Shown one piece after another: positions 1 to 6,623 of a stretch of DNA of 39,732 nt (positions are counted from its first letter, which is position 1; each line of letters begins with the position of its first letter). The stretch covers positions 1 to 39,732 of the forward strand of contig JACPCW010000099.1 of the NCBI GenBank assembly GCA_016184365.1, read 5' to 3'. The stretch comes from Candidatus Rokuibacteriota bacterium. Its GTDB lineage: Bacteria > Methylomirabilota > Methylomirabilia > Rokubacteriales > CSP1-6. The notes under the pieces were generated by a model. That model saw nothing but the letters and a program-made list of their open reading frames with translations. It did not search any database and was not told the origin of the DNA. A program made the translations under genes and the position numbers.

Positions 1-1
1 G

Positions 2-1336
2 AAGATCGAGCGGCACGCCTGCCTGACGCCGATCTGGAGCGAGACGGCGTGGTTCTCGGATTACGTGCTGCCGATGGGGCACGCCTCCGAGCGGCACGAT
101 CTCATGTCGCAGGAGACGCACGCCGCGCGGTGGATCGGCTTCCGCCAGCCCGTGCTGCGCGTCGCGCTCGAGCGCCGCGGCAAGACGTTCGATCACACCT
201 GGCAGGCGCACGACGCGGCCGGCATCGGTGAGGTCTGGGAAGAGGACGAGTTCTGGATCGAGCTCAGCTGGCGCATCGATCCCGACGGCTCGCTCGGCAT
301 CCGGAAGTACTTCGAGTCGCCGTACCGGCCGGGCGAGAAGCTGCGCATCGAGGAGTTCTATCGCTGGATCTTCGAGAACTCGGTGCCCGGCCTTCCGGAG
401 GCCGCGAAGACGGAAGACCTCACGCCGCTCGCGTACATGCGGAAGTACGGCTCGTTCCTGATCGCCGACAACGTCTATCGCACGCACGAGCAGCCCGCCG
501 ACGCCGGCGTCGACGTCGAAGGCGTCAAGCGCACGGGGTTCCCGACGCCGTCCAGGAAGCTCGAGTTCTTTTCGAACACGCTGAAGGACTGGAAGTGGCC
601 CGACCAGGCCGTGCCGAATTACATCCGCAGCCACGTGCACTGGTCCGGCATCGATCGCGACCGCGGCGAGATGCTGCTGCTGCCGACGTTCCGGCTGCCG
701 ACGCTCATCCACACGCGCTCGTCGAACTCCAAGTGGCTCAACGAGATCTCGCACGCGAACCCCGTGTGGATGAATCCCGACGACGCGCGGCGCTTCGGGG
801 TCGGCACCGGCGAGCTCGTGAAGATCTCGACGGCGATCGGCTCGTTCGTCGACAAGGTGTGGGTCACGGAAGGCATCCGGCCCGGGGTCGTCGCGTGCTC
901 GCATCATCTCGGTCGCTGGCGGCTCGCGGAGTCGACGGGCGGCGAGCGGTGGTCCAGCGCCCTCGTGGATCTCAAGCGCGACGGCACGAAATGGCGCATG
1001 CGGCGCGTGCACGGCGTGCAGCCGTTCGCGAGCAGCGATCCCGACTCCGGCCGTATCTGGTGGCAGGAAGCGGGCGTCAACCAGAACCTCACGTTCCCGG
1101 TGCAGCCTGATCCCGTCTCCGGCCAGCACTGCTGGCATCAGAAAGTCAACGTCGCGAAGGCGGGACCGAACGATCAGCACGGCGACGTCGAGGTCGACAC
1201 CGAGAAGTCGTTCGCGATCTATCGGCAATGGCTCGCGATGACGCGTCCCGCGCCGGGGCCCGACGGCACGCGGCGGCCGCTCTGGCTGCCGCGCGCGTTC
1301 AAGCCCGATGCCGCGGCCTATCGGATGGAGCCGTGA
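2..1336 (+). CDS. Molybdopterin-dependent oxidoreductase, C-terminal part (5' end outside window)
   Basis: The frame is open from base 2 to the TGA at 1334-1336, giving 444 residues without an N-terminus. The visible start (…SETAWFSDYVLPMG…ERHD) is the block found in DMSO-reductase-family enzymes just after the molybdenum pocket, where a 'D-x-VLP-x-ER' pattern is usual. Residues about 223-305 form the C-terminal molybdopterin-dinucleotide-binding domain (pattern 'NPVWMNPDDARRFGV…GELVKI…G…V…GIRPGVV'). The N-terminal Fe-S and catalytic regions (the site of a Cys, Ser or Sec ligand) lie off the left edge, so the substrate cannot be told. The family passes electrons through an Fe-S partner; none is visible here. 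It is followed by a periplasmic-type thioredoxin and a flavoprotein on the same strand, which suggests a redox cluster. The family is confident; substrate class is not assignable. Confidence 0.85.
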   Translation, partial: KIERHACLTPIWSETAWFSDYVLPMGHASERHDLMSQETHAARWIGFRQPVLRVALERRGKTFDHTWQAHDAAGIGEVWEEDEFWIELSWRIDPDGSLGIRKYFESPYRPGEKLRIEEFYRWIFENSVPGLPEAAKTEDLTPLAYMRKYGSFLIADNVYRTHEQPADAGVDVEGVKRTGFPTPSRKLEFFSNTLKDWKWPDQAVPNYIRSHVHWSGIDRDRGEMLLLPTFRLPTLIHTRSSNSKWLNEISHANPVWMNPDDARRFGVGTGELVKISTAIGSFVDKVWVTEGIRPGVVACSHHLGRWRLAESTGGERWSSALVDLKRDGTKWRMRRVHGVQPFASSDPDSGRIWWQEAGVNQNLTFPVQPDPVSGQHCWHQKVNVAKAGPNDQHGDVEVDTEKSFAIYRQWLAMTRPAPGPDGTRRPLWLPRAFKPDAAAYRMEP

Positions 1337-1420
1337 CGGTGCGCGTCGCCGTCGCGCTGCGCGTACCGCGTGAACGCGTCGAGCTCTTCGACGCGCTGCT
1401 GAAGTGAGGCGCGTGGCCTG

Positions 1421-1987
1421 ATGCGGCGTCTCGTTGCGGTCGTCCTCGGTGCTGCGCTGGTGATCGGCCTGGCGATCGCGCTCACGCGCGGCCCTGAAAT
1501 ACAGAATCGCGGCGCGGCCGGTCCGCTGCTCAGCGAGCTCGGCTTCACCGTCCTCGATCGAACGCCGGCGCCGGACTTCACCGTCGAGCGGCTCGATGGC
1601 GGCCGCCTGGCGCTCGCCGACCTGCGTGGTCACGTCGCGCTGATCTACTTCTGGGCGACGTGGTGAACGTACTGCACGAGGGAGTTGCCCTCGACCATTC
1701 AGGAGATCCACCGCGATGACGAAGCGCGCGGCCTCCGCGTCGTCGCCGTCAGCATCAAGGAACCCCGTGCGACGGTGTCGGCGTGGACCGAGAAGCAGAA
1801 GGTCACGTTCCCCATCGGGCTCGATTCGCTCGGCGGCGTGGCGGCGACGTACGGCATTCGCGCGACGCCGACCGTGATCCTCGTCTCGCGCGACGGCACG
1901 CTGCTCGCCGGCGCCGCCGGCACGAAGCCGTGGACGTCCGACAAGGGCCGCACGTTGATCGAGTCGCTGCTCGAGGCCGGCGGATGA
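1421..1987 (+). CDS. TlpA/ResA-like thioredoxin, probable selenoprotein (in-frame TGA = Sec82, UxxC)
   Basis: A conventional reading stops at TGA 1664-1666 after 81 residues, but the frame continues open to the TGA at 1985-1987 and the continuation is the rest of the same domain. Residues 1-24 are a signal anchor (MRR then a hydrophobic helix), so the domain should face the periplasm. The thioredoxin fold starts near residue 47 (APDF…) and reaches 'YFWATW', then the TGA, then T-Y-C-T-R-E-L-P. In TlpA/ResA proteins this place reads W-C-x-x-C-x-x-E-x-P, so the TGA falls exactly on the first redox cysteine, giving Sec82-Thr-Tyr-Cys85. The cis-Pro loop (ATPTV) and last strand are intact, and the full length of 188 aa is normal for the family. 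A hairpin at 1677-1693 fits a bacterial SECIS. UxxC thioredoxin-like selenoproteins are an established class. Alternatives are a nonsense mutation or a sequencing error; the ATG at 1421 is the only sensible start. Confidence 0.8.
1664..1693 (+). promoter_or_regulatory. Sec codon TGA and bacterial SECIS-like hairpin
   Basis: TGA is at 1664-1666. A perfect 6-bp stem, CGAGGG (1677-1682) with CCCTCG (1688-1693), encloses the 5-nt loop AGTTG. Sixteen bases lie between the TGA and the apical loop, and the second loop base is G. This matches the published bacterial SECIS model as I recall it (short stem, small apical loop with a G in the first two positions, 16-37 nt spacing). The codons that make the stem (AGG, TTG, CCC) are uncommon in the neighbouring genes, which prefer CGC, CTC/CTG and CCG, so the structure appears to be selected beyond the protein sequence. 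Confidence 0.7.
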
Positions 1988-1994
1988 CGCGATC

Positions 1995-3737
1995 GTGATC
2001 GAGCGCATCGCGACCGACGTGCTCGTGCTGGGCGCCGGCGGCGCCGGCCTCTGTGCCGCGCTGCACGCCGCGGACGCGTCCCCGCGTCTCGACGTGACGG
2101 TCGTCGTGAAGGGCCTCCTCGGCCGCGCCGGGTGCACGCGCATGGTCCAGGGCGGCTACAACGCCGTCCTCACCGAGCCCGATTCGCTCGAGGCGCACCT
2201 GCTCGACACGCTGAAGGGCGGCGGCTGGATCAACGACCAGGAGCTCGCATGGACGCTGGTCACCGAATCGCCGAAGCGCGTGCTGGAGCTCGAATCGCGG
2301 TACGGCTGCGCGTTCGATCGCCACGCCGACGGCCGCATCCATCAGAAGCCGTTCGCCGGGCAGACGCACGACCGCACGATCCACAAGGGCGACCTGACCG
2401 GCATCGAGATCATGAACCGGCTCACCGAGCAGGCGCACGCGCGCGACAACATCCGCGCGCTGGAGGAATGCCGCGCCGTCGAGCTCCTGCTCGACGCCGA
2501 GGGTCGCGCCGCGGGCGCGCTCGTGCTCGACATGCGGACCGGGCGCTTCGTGGCGGTGCACGCGCGAGCCACGCTGCTCGCGATGGGCGGTGGGCCGACG
2601 ATGTACCGCGTCTTCGCGTGCTCGGCGGACAAGTCGTCGGACGGCCTCGCGCTCGCGTGGGCGGCCGGGGTACCGCTGCGCGACATGGAGATGATCCAGT
2701 TCCATCCCACCGGGCTCGTCATTCCCGGCTCGCTCATGACGGGTGCGCTGCTCGAGGAAGGCCTGCGCGGCGCCGGCGGACAGCTGCGGAACGGGCTCGG
2801 CGAGCGCTACATGGAGCGCTACGACCCGGCGCGCATGGAACGGTCGACGCGCGATCTCGTGTCGCGCGCGTCGTTCATGGAGATCCAGGCCGGGCGCGGC
2901 ACGCCGAACGGCGCGGTATGGATCGACGTCTCGCACCTCGGGGTCGACGTCGTCGAACGCAACTTCCGCGGGATGGTGAAGCGCTGCCGCGACTTCGGTC
3001 GCGATCTCGCACGCGCACCGGTCGAGGTCGCGCCCACCGCGCACTTCATGATGGGCGGCGTCGTGATCGATCCGGAATGCCGGACGGCCATCGAAGGCTT
3101 GTTCGCGGCCGGCGAGGACACGGGCGGTGTGCACGGCGCGAATCGCCTGGGCGGCAACGGCGTCGGCGAGTCGACGGTGTTCGGCGGGATCGCCGGCGAC
3201 GTCATGGCGACGTTCGTTCAGGGCCGCACGCGCGGGGCGCCGGGCGATGCGGCGATCGACGCGGCCGTGCGTCGCTGTACCGCGCCGCTCGAACGAAGCG
3301 GTTCCGCGAATGGACGTGCCGCGGACCTCTATCGGGTGCAGCGCGAGCTCCGCGACGTCATGTGGGAAAAGGCAGGTCTCGTCCGCGATGGCGCCGGCTT
3401 GCGCGAGGCGCAGTCGGCCCTTGACGGTCTCGCCGCCGACCTCGAACGCGTGGCCGTCCCCGGCGGCCCGGCGTTCAACCTGGCGTGGCAGGACTGGCTG
3501 AATCTCACGAACCAGGTGACGGTGTCGCGGCTCATCGCCGCGAGCGCGCTCGCCCGGACCGAGAGCCGCGGCGCGCACTACCGCAGCGATCACCCCGAGA
3601 CGGTCGCCGAGCCGTATGTGGTGTCGGTGCAGCGCCGGGGAACGGAGACGGTGGTGACCACGCGTCCCGCCCGGTTCACGCGCGCGACGCCCGCTGATGG
3701 CATCCGCGCGTCGGCTTTCGTCGAAATCGGCGATTGA
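1995..3737 (+). CDS. Fumarate reductase/succinate dehydrogenase/aspartate oxidase-family flavoprotein
   Basis: The 580-aa product starts at GTG 1995, 7 nt after the thioredoxin stop. The N-terminus has the FAD-binding Rossmann motif (VLVLGAGGAG, residues 9-18). Further conserved blocks are the 'QGGY' loop (~53), 'MIQFHPTG' (~236), the active-site region 'TAHFMMGGV' (~350) and 'GLFAAGEDTGGVHGANRLGGN' in parts (~370-390), followed by the helical C-terminal domain. In covalent-flavin SdhA/FrdA proteins a His five residues before the Q of QGG carries FAD; here that place holds Cys, so FAD is probably bound non-covalently, as in L-aspartate oxidase and adenylylsulfate reductase. No iron-sulfur or membrane-anchor subunit is adjacent. 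The position after a Mo-oxidoreductase and a thioredoxin suggests a redox role, but the substrate (succinate, fumarate, aspartate or another dicarboxylate) is unresolved. Confidence 0.85.
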   Translation: MIERIATDVLVLGAGGAGLCAALHAADASPRLDVTVVVKGLLGRAGCTRMVQGGYNAVLTEPDSLEAHLLDTLKGGGWINDQELAWTLVTESPKRVLELESRYGCAFDRHADGRIHQKPFAGQTHDRTIHKGDLTGIEIMNRLTEQAHARDNIRALEECRAVELLLDAEGRAAGALVLDMRTGRFVAVHARATLLAMGGGPTMYRVFACSADKSSDGLALAWAAGVPLRDMEMIQFHPTGLVIPGSLMTGALLEEGLRGAGGQLRNGLGERYMERYDPARMERSTRDLVSRASFMEIQAGRGTPNGAVWIDVSHLGVDVVERNFRGMVKRCRDFGRDLARAPVEVAPTAHFMMGGVVIDPECRTAIEGLFAAGEDTGGVHGANRLGGNGVGESTVFGGIAGDVMATFVQGRTRGAPGDAAIDAAVRRCTAPLERSGSANGRAADLYRVQRELRDVMWEKAGLVRDGAGLREAQSALDGLAADLERVAVPGGPAFNLAWQDWLNLTNQVTVSRLIAASALARTESRGAHYRSDHPETVAEPYVVSVQRRGTETVVTTRPARFTRATPADGIRASAFVEIGD

Positions 3738-3740
3738 TCA

Positions 3741-3820
3741 GATGGGGGCCCCGACATGGCCCCCCATACCCCCCATTCGCTCGGACCGGCCCCGGCGGAG
3801 CCGTGACCGGCCTCGACCCC
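3741..3820 (+). repeat. Two-hairpin GC-rich intergenic repeat, copy A (also terminator-like)
   Basis: Directly after the flavoprotein stop lies hairpin 1 (3742-3767; ATGGGGGCC, loop with CCGACAT, GGCCCCCCAT), then a C-rich linker ending in ATTCGCTC, then an imperfect second hairpin (about 3783-3812) and a closing TCGACC. The order hairpin - ACCCCC…CGCTC linker - hairpin - TCGAYC is shared with the copies near 10350-10420 and 11222-11290. There is no U-tract, so factor-independent termination is possible but not certain. Confidence 0.6.
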
Positions 3821-3827
3821 CTTTGCG

Positions 3828-4475
3828 GTGACGACGCCCGTCTCCGTTCGCTCCCTCCTGCGCGGCAATGCGCCGCGATTCGCGCGCGATGCCGCCGGCC
3901 CCGTCCTCGCGTTTTACGTCGCGTGGAAGCTGATCGGGCTCTACGCGGGGATCGCCGCGGGAACGACCACGGCGCTCGTCTTGTTCGTTCGCGAGCGGCG
4001 GCACGGCCGCAGCGGCCTCGGCGCCGGCCTCGGACTGGGGATCGCGCTCGTGCAGGCGATCGTCGGTGTCGCGTCGGGGACGGCGATCGGATATCTCGCG
4101 CCGCCCGTCATCGCGAACGGACTCTACGGGCTGGCGTTCATCGTGTCCGTCATGATCCGACGGCCGCTCGCCGGCGTCTTCGCCGTCGAGATGTTTCCGT
4201 TCCAGCCGGAGACGCGGACGTCGCCCGCGTTCCGCCGCACTTTCTCGATCGTGTCGCTCGCCTGGGGCGTCACGTTCCTGTCGCGCTGTGCGCTCCGGCT
4301 CGTCGCGCTGTCGTGGGGCGACGTCGATGTCTTCATCGTCGTCAACCTGATCACCGGATTGCCGTTGAACGTCCTGCTGCTGGTCTGGTCGATCCGGTTC
4401 TCGATCCGGTCGTTCCGGAGAAGTGGCTTGCCGGCGACATCGACACCGTCGCAGCCGGTGACCGGCGCGCAGTGA
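3828..4475 (+). CDS. VC0807-like integral membrane protein
   Basis: The 215-aa product starts at GTG 3828. It is largely hydrophobic, with about five or six membrane segments: ~24-55, ~66-88, ~92-110, ~143-165 and ~172-198, separated by short Arg-rich loops. The layout, including the 'RRPL' turn after the third segment and a long loop before 'AFRRTFSIVSLAWG', resembles the VC0807/DUF3159 family of uncharacterised membrane proteins. No catalytic motif is visible. It stands between a flavoprotein and a YceI-like protein and ends 40 nt before the latter, so it may share a transcript with it. Function unknown; the family assignment is from general resemblance. Confidence 0.65.
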   Translation: MTTPVSVRSLLRGNAPRFARDAAGPVLAFYVAWKLIGLYAGIAAGTTTALVLFVRERRHGRSGLGAGLGLGIALVQAIVGVASGTAIGYLAPPVIANGLYGLAFIVSVMIRRPLAGVFAVEMFPFQPETRTSPAFRRTFSIVSLAWGVTFLSRCALRLVALSWGDVDVFIVVNLITGLPLNVLLLVWSIRFSIRSFRRSGLPATSTPSQPVTGAQ

Positions 4476-4515
4476 TAGATTCGGTGCCCACCATCCGGGC
4501 GCAGGAGGACACGCG

Positions 4516-5064
4516 ATGACGTCAGAGACCTCGGCTCCAACGTGGACGATCGATCCCATTCACTCGAGCGTCGAGTTTTCGCTCGCCTACATGGGGATGT
4601 CGGTCTATCGCACCCGGTTCCGCTCGCTCGAGGGCACGCTCACGTTCGATCCGGAGGCGCCGGCGCGGTCGTCGGTGACCGCGAGCATCCCGGTCGCGAG
4701 CATCGACGTCACGAACGAGCGCCTCATGGGCCGGCTCATGGACCCCGACCTCCTCGGCGGCCGGGATTACCCGACGATGACGTTCCGCTCGACGGCGGTC
4801 GAGCCGGTCGACGCCACGCGCTGGACCGTGAAGGGTGAGCTGACGATCCACGGCGTGACACGTCCGGTCGCGCTCCACACGCGCGTGCTCGGGCAGTCGA
4901 AGAGCCCCTTCACCGGCAAGATCGTCGCGGCGTTCCGCGCGGAGATGACGATCGACCGGCACGATTTCGGTGTGAGCTGGAACACCGCGCTCGAGACCGG
5001 CGGGACCTACCTCGGCGAGCAGGTCGACGTTTCGCTCGTCATCATGGGTGTGCGCCAGGACTGA
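4516..5064 (+). CDS. YceI-family lipid/isoprenoid-binding protein
   Basis: The 182-aa product has the YceI lipocalin-like barrel from end to end: 'WTIDPIHSSVEFS' at residues 10-22, the 'F…EGTLTFDP' strand at ~36-45, 'DLLGGRDYPTMTFRST' at ~78-93, 'GELTIHGVTRPVALH' at ~106-120 and 'RHDFGVSWN' at ~148-156. The family binds polyisoprenoid-like lipids in the periplasm; here no signal peptide is visible, so this member is probably cytoplasmic. The start at ATG 4516 is set by a good ribosome-binding site (GCAGGAGGA, about 7 nt upstream). It converges with the - strand operon, whose last gene stops 3 nt away. Confidence 0.9.
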   Translation: MTSETSAPTWTIDPIHSSVEFSLAYMGMSVYRTRFRSLEGTLTFDPEAPARSSVTASIPVASIDVTNERLMGRLMDPDLLGGRDYPTMTFRSTAVEPVDATRWTVKGELTIHGVTRPVALHTRVLGQSKSPFTGKIVAAFRAEMTIDRHDFGVSWNTALETGGTYLGEQVDVSLVIMGVRQD

Positions 5065-5085
5065 CCGTCAGTCGCGGCGCTGGCG
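5053..5085. terminator. Shared bidirectional hairpin between convergent genes
   Basis: GACTGA-CCG-TCAGTC (5059-5073) forms a 6-bp stem that contains the stop codons of both convergent genes. Outer arms CGCCAG (5053-5058) and CTGGCG (5080-5085) can extend it with an internal loop. The location between converging stops suits a bidirectional terminator; no U-run follows on either strand. Confidence 0.45.
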
Positions 5086-5526
5086 GAGCTCGAAGACCGG
5101 ATAGCGGTCGGCGAACGGGGCGAACGCGGACGGCGGTGAGCCGGCGGCGATCGGGAAGTACCGCTGGACGGTCCTCCGGTAGCGATCGAGATAGGTGGCG
5201 AGGATCTCCGGCTTCTCGTCGTTCGTGAGCGGACGGAGCGTCCACGCCTCGCGCCGCCGACCTCTTTTCAGCGTGACGTCCGGCGCGACCTCGGCGTTGC
5301 GCACCCATTGCGCCCGTCCACGTCCGGCGACGAGGAACCGGCGGCCGCCGACGTCGATGACGTTGACGGGCGTGCCGTAGACGCGGCCAGTGGTCCGGCC
5401 GCGCACCTCGAGCAGGTAGTTGTGCGAGAGACCGACGCCGAGGCGGACGAGGGCGCCGAAGATGCGATTGAACACGCGCTCGCCGCGGGTCGGCACGAGA
5501 AACTCCGGGCGCGACGACGCCGTCAC
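5068..5526 (-). CDS. F420H2-dependent nitroreductase/quinone reductase family (Ddn-like, DUF385)
   Basis: The 152-aa product starts at GTG 5526, whose bases overlap the stop of the upstream acyl-CoA dehydrogenase (GTGA). The open frame extends further upstream, but that part is Arg-rich shadow sequence. The visible family pattern is 'FNRIFGALVRLGVG', then a strand 'LLEVRGRTTGRVYGTPVNV', 'GGRRFLVAGRGRAQWVRN' and 'DVTLKRG…'. This is the split-barrel fold of deazaflavin (F420)-dependent nitroreductases such as Ddn, which reduce quinones and nitro compounds using F420H2. As the last gene of an acyl-CoA oxidation operon it may be an electron acceptor or a reductase acting on the pathway substrate (inference). 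A second F420-type enzyme is at 34540-35544. Confidence 0.8.
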   Translation of the reverse strand: MTASSRPEFLVPTRGERVFNRIFGALVRLGVGLSHNYLLEVRGRTTGRVYGTPVNVIDVGGRRFLVAGRGRAQWVRNAEVAPDVTLKRGRRREAWTLRPLTNDEKPEILATYLDRYRRTVQRYFPIAAGSPPSAFAPFADRYPVFELRQRRD

Positions 5527-6623
5527 GCGAGCCCGATCGCGCGCGCGATCGTGTCGAGATGCGCCGCGCGATCGCTCTCCACCGACGCCGCGTGGATGCG
5601 CTTGTGCAGCAGGTGCAGCGGGTGCTCGGCGGAATAGCCCATCGCGCCAAAGATCTGGTGCGCGCGCCGCGCCACGGCCAGACCGCGAGTCCCGGCGTAG
5701 GCGCTCGCCATCGCGATCGCCGTCGCGGCGTCGCGGCCGGCGTCGACGCGCCAGGCGGCGTGATACACCAGGCCACGCGCCGTCTCGACGTCGCGCAGCA
5801 GGTCGGCGCACGCGTGCTGGATGGCCTGAAACGCGCCGATCGGCCGGCCCGACTGCACGCGCACCTTCGCGTGCTCGACCGTCAGATCCAGGATGCGCTG
5901 CGCCGTCCCGACGATCTCGGCCGCGCGCGCGACCGCGCCGTGCGCGAGGGCCTCGTCGAGGATCGCGCGGCCACCGCCGGCCGGACCGATGACGTCGTCC
6001 GCTCGGACCGGCACGCCGGCGAACGTCACCTCGAAGAGCCGATCGCCGGCCATCGTGGTCGTCGACGAGACGCCGACGCCGGGGTGTCGCGCGTCGACCA
6101 GGACGAGCGTCACGCCGCCACCGCCGCGCGCGGCGACGATCACGTGATCCGCCGCGTCGGCGTCGAGCACGAACCGCTTGACGCCGTCGAGCGTGCGGCC
6201 GACCTCGGCGGTGAGTGCGATACCGTCCGGGCCCGAGCCGTCCGGCTCCGCGAGCGCGAGCGTCGCGAAGCGGTCACCGGCTGACATCGCGGGCAACACA
6301 CGCTGTCGCTGCGCGGATGTGCCGGCAGCGATGATGGCCGTCGCCACCACCGCGCTCGTCACGTACCGCGCGGGAAACGCCGCGCGCCCCATCTCCTCGG
6401 CGAGCAGCACGACGTCGAGCAGCGACGCTTCGCTCCCGCCGAGGTCGCCCGGCACGCGCAGTCCCGCCCACCCGAGCGCGGCAAGCTCTCGCCACACGTC
6501 GTTTGGCAGGCCACGTCCGTCCCGCGCCACGTCCTGCGCGACCGCGAGCGGCCAGCGCTTGTCGAGGAAGTCGCGCGCGACGGCGGCGAGCATGCGCTGC
6601 TGGTCCGTCGGCCGGAAGTCCAT
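5523..6623 (-). CDS. Acyl-CoA dehydrogenase, second subunit of a probable pair
   Basis: The 366-aa product starts at ATG 6623 in an ATGA overlap with the preceding dehydrogenase. The N-terminal helical domain starts 'DFRPTDQQRMLAAVARDFL'; the middle domain carries 'FATLALAEPDGSG' in place of the usual FAD/substrate strand; the C-terminal helical domain ends 'HQIFGAMGYSAEHPLHLLHKR', the block in which the family places residues contacting FAD across the dimer. Two adjacent, different, ~360-400 aa acyl-CoA dehydrogenases with overlapping frames are known from steroid and other ring/side-chain degradation loci, where they form alpha2beta2 heterotetramers. I infer the same here. Substrate unknown. 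Confidence 0.85.
   Translation of the reverse strand: MDFRPTDQQRMLAAVARDFLDKRWPLAVAQDVARDGRGLPNDVWRELAALGWAGLRVPGDLGGSEASLLDVVLLAEEMGRAAFPARYVTSAVVATAIIAAGTSAQRQRVLPAMSAGDRFATLALAEPDGSGPDGIALTAEVGRTLDGVKRFVLDADAADHVIVAARGGGGVTLVLVDARHPGVGVSSTTTMAGDRLFEVTFAGVPVRADDVIGPAGGGRAILDEALAHGAVARAAEIVGTAQRILDLTVEHAKVRVQSGRPIGAFQAIQHACADLLRDVETARGLVYHAAWRVDAGRDAATAIAMASAYAGTRGLAVARRAHQIFGAMGYSAEHPLHLLHKRIHAASVESDRAAHLDTIARAIGLA

Noticed and set aside
1664..1666. Reading the TGA as an ordinary stop, with a separate gene from TTG 1685
   Set aside because: That would split one thioredoxin domain into two halves, start the second on a rare TTG within the active-site helix and leave the precise Cys-position TGA and hairpin unexplained.
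1803..3593. 596-codon antisense frame over the flavoprotein
   Set aside because: Arg/His/Ala-rich translation with no domain; it mirrors the real gene's third-base GC bias on the opposite strand.
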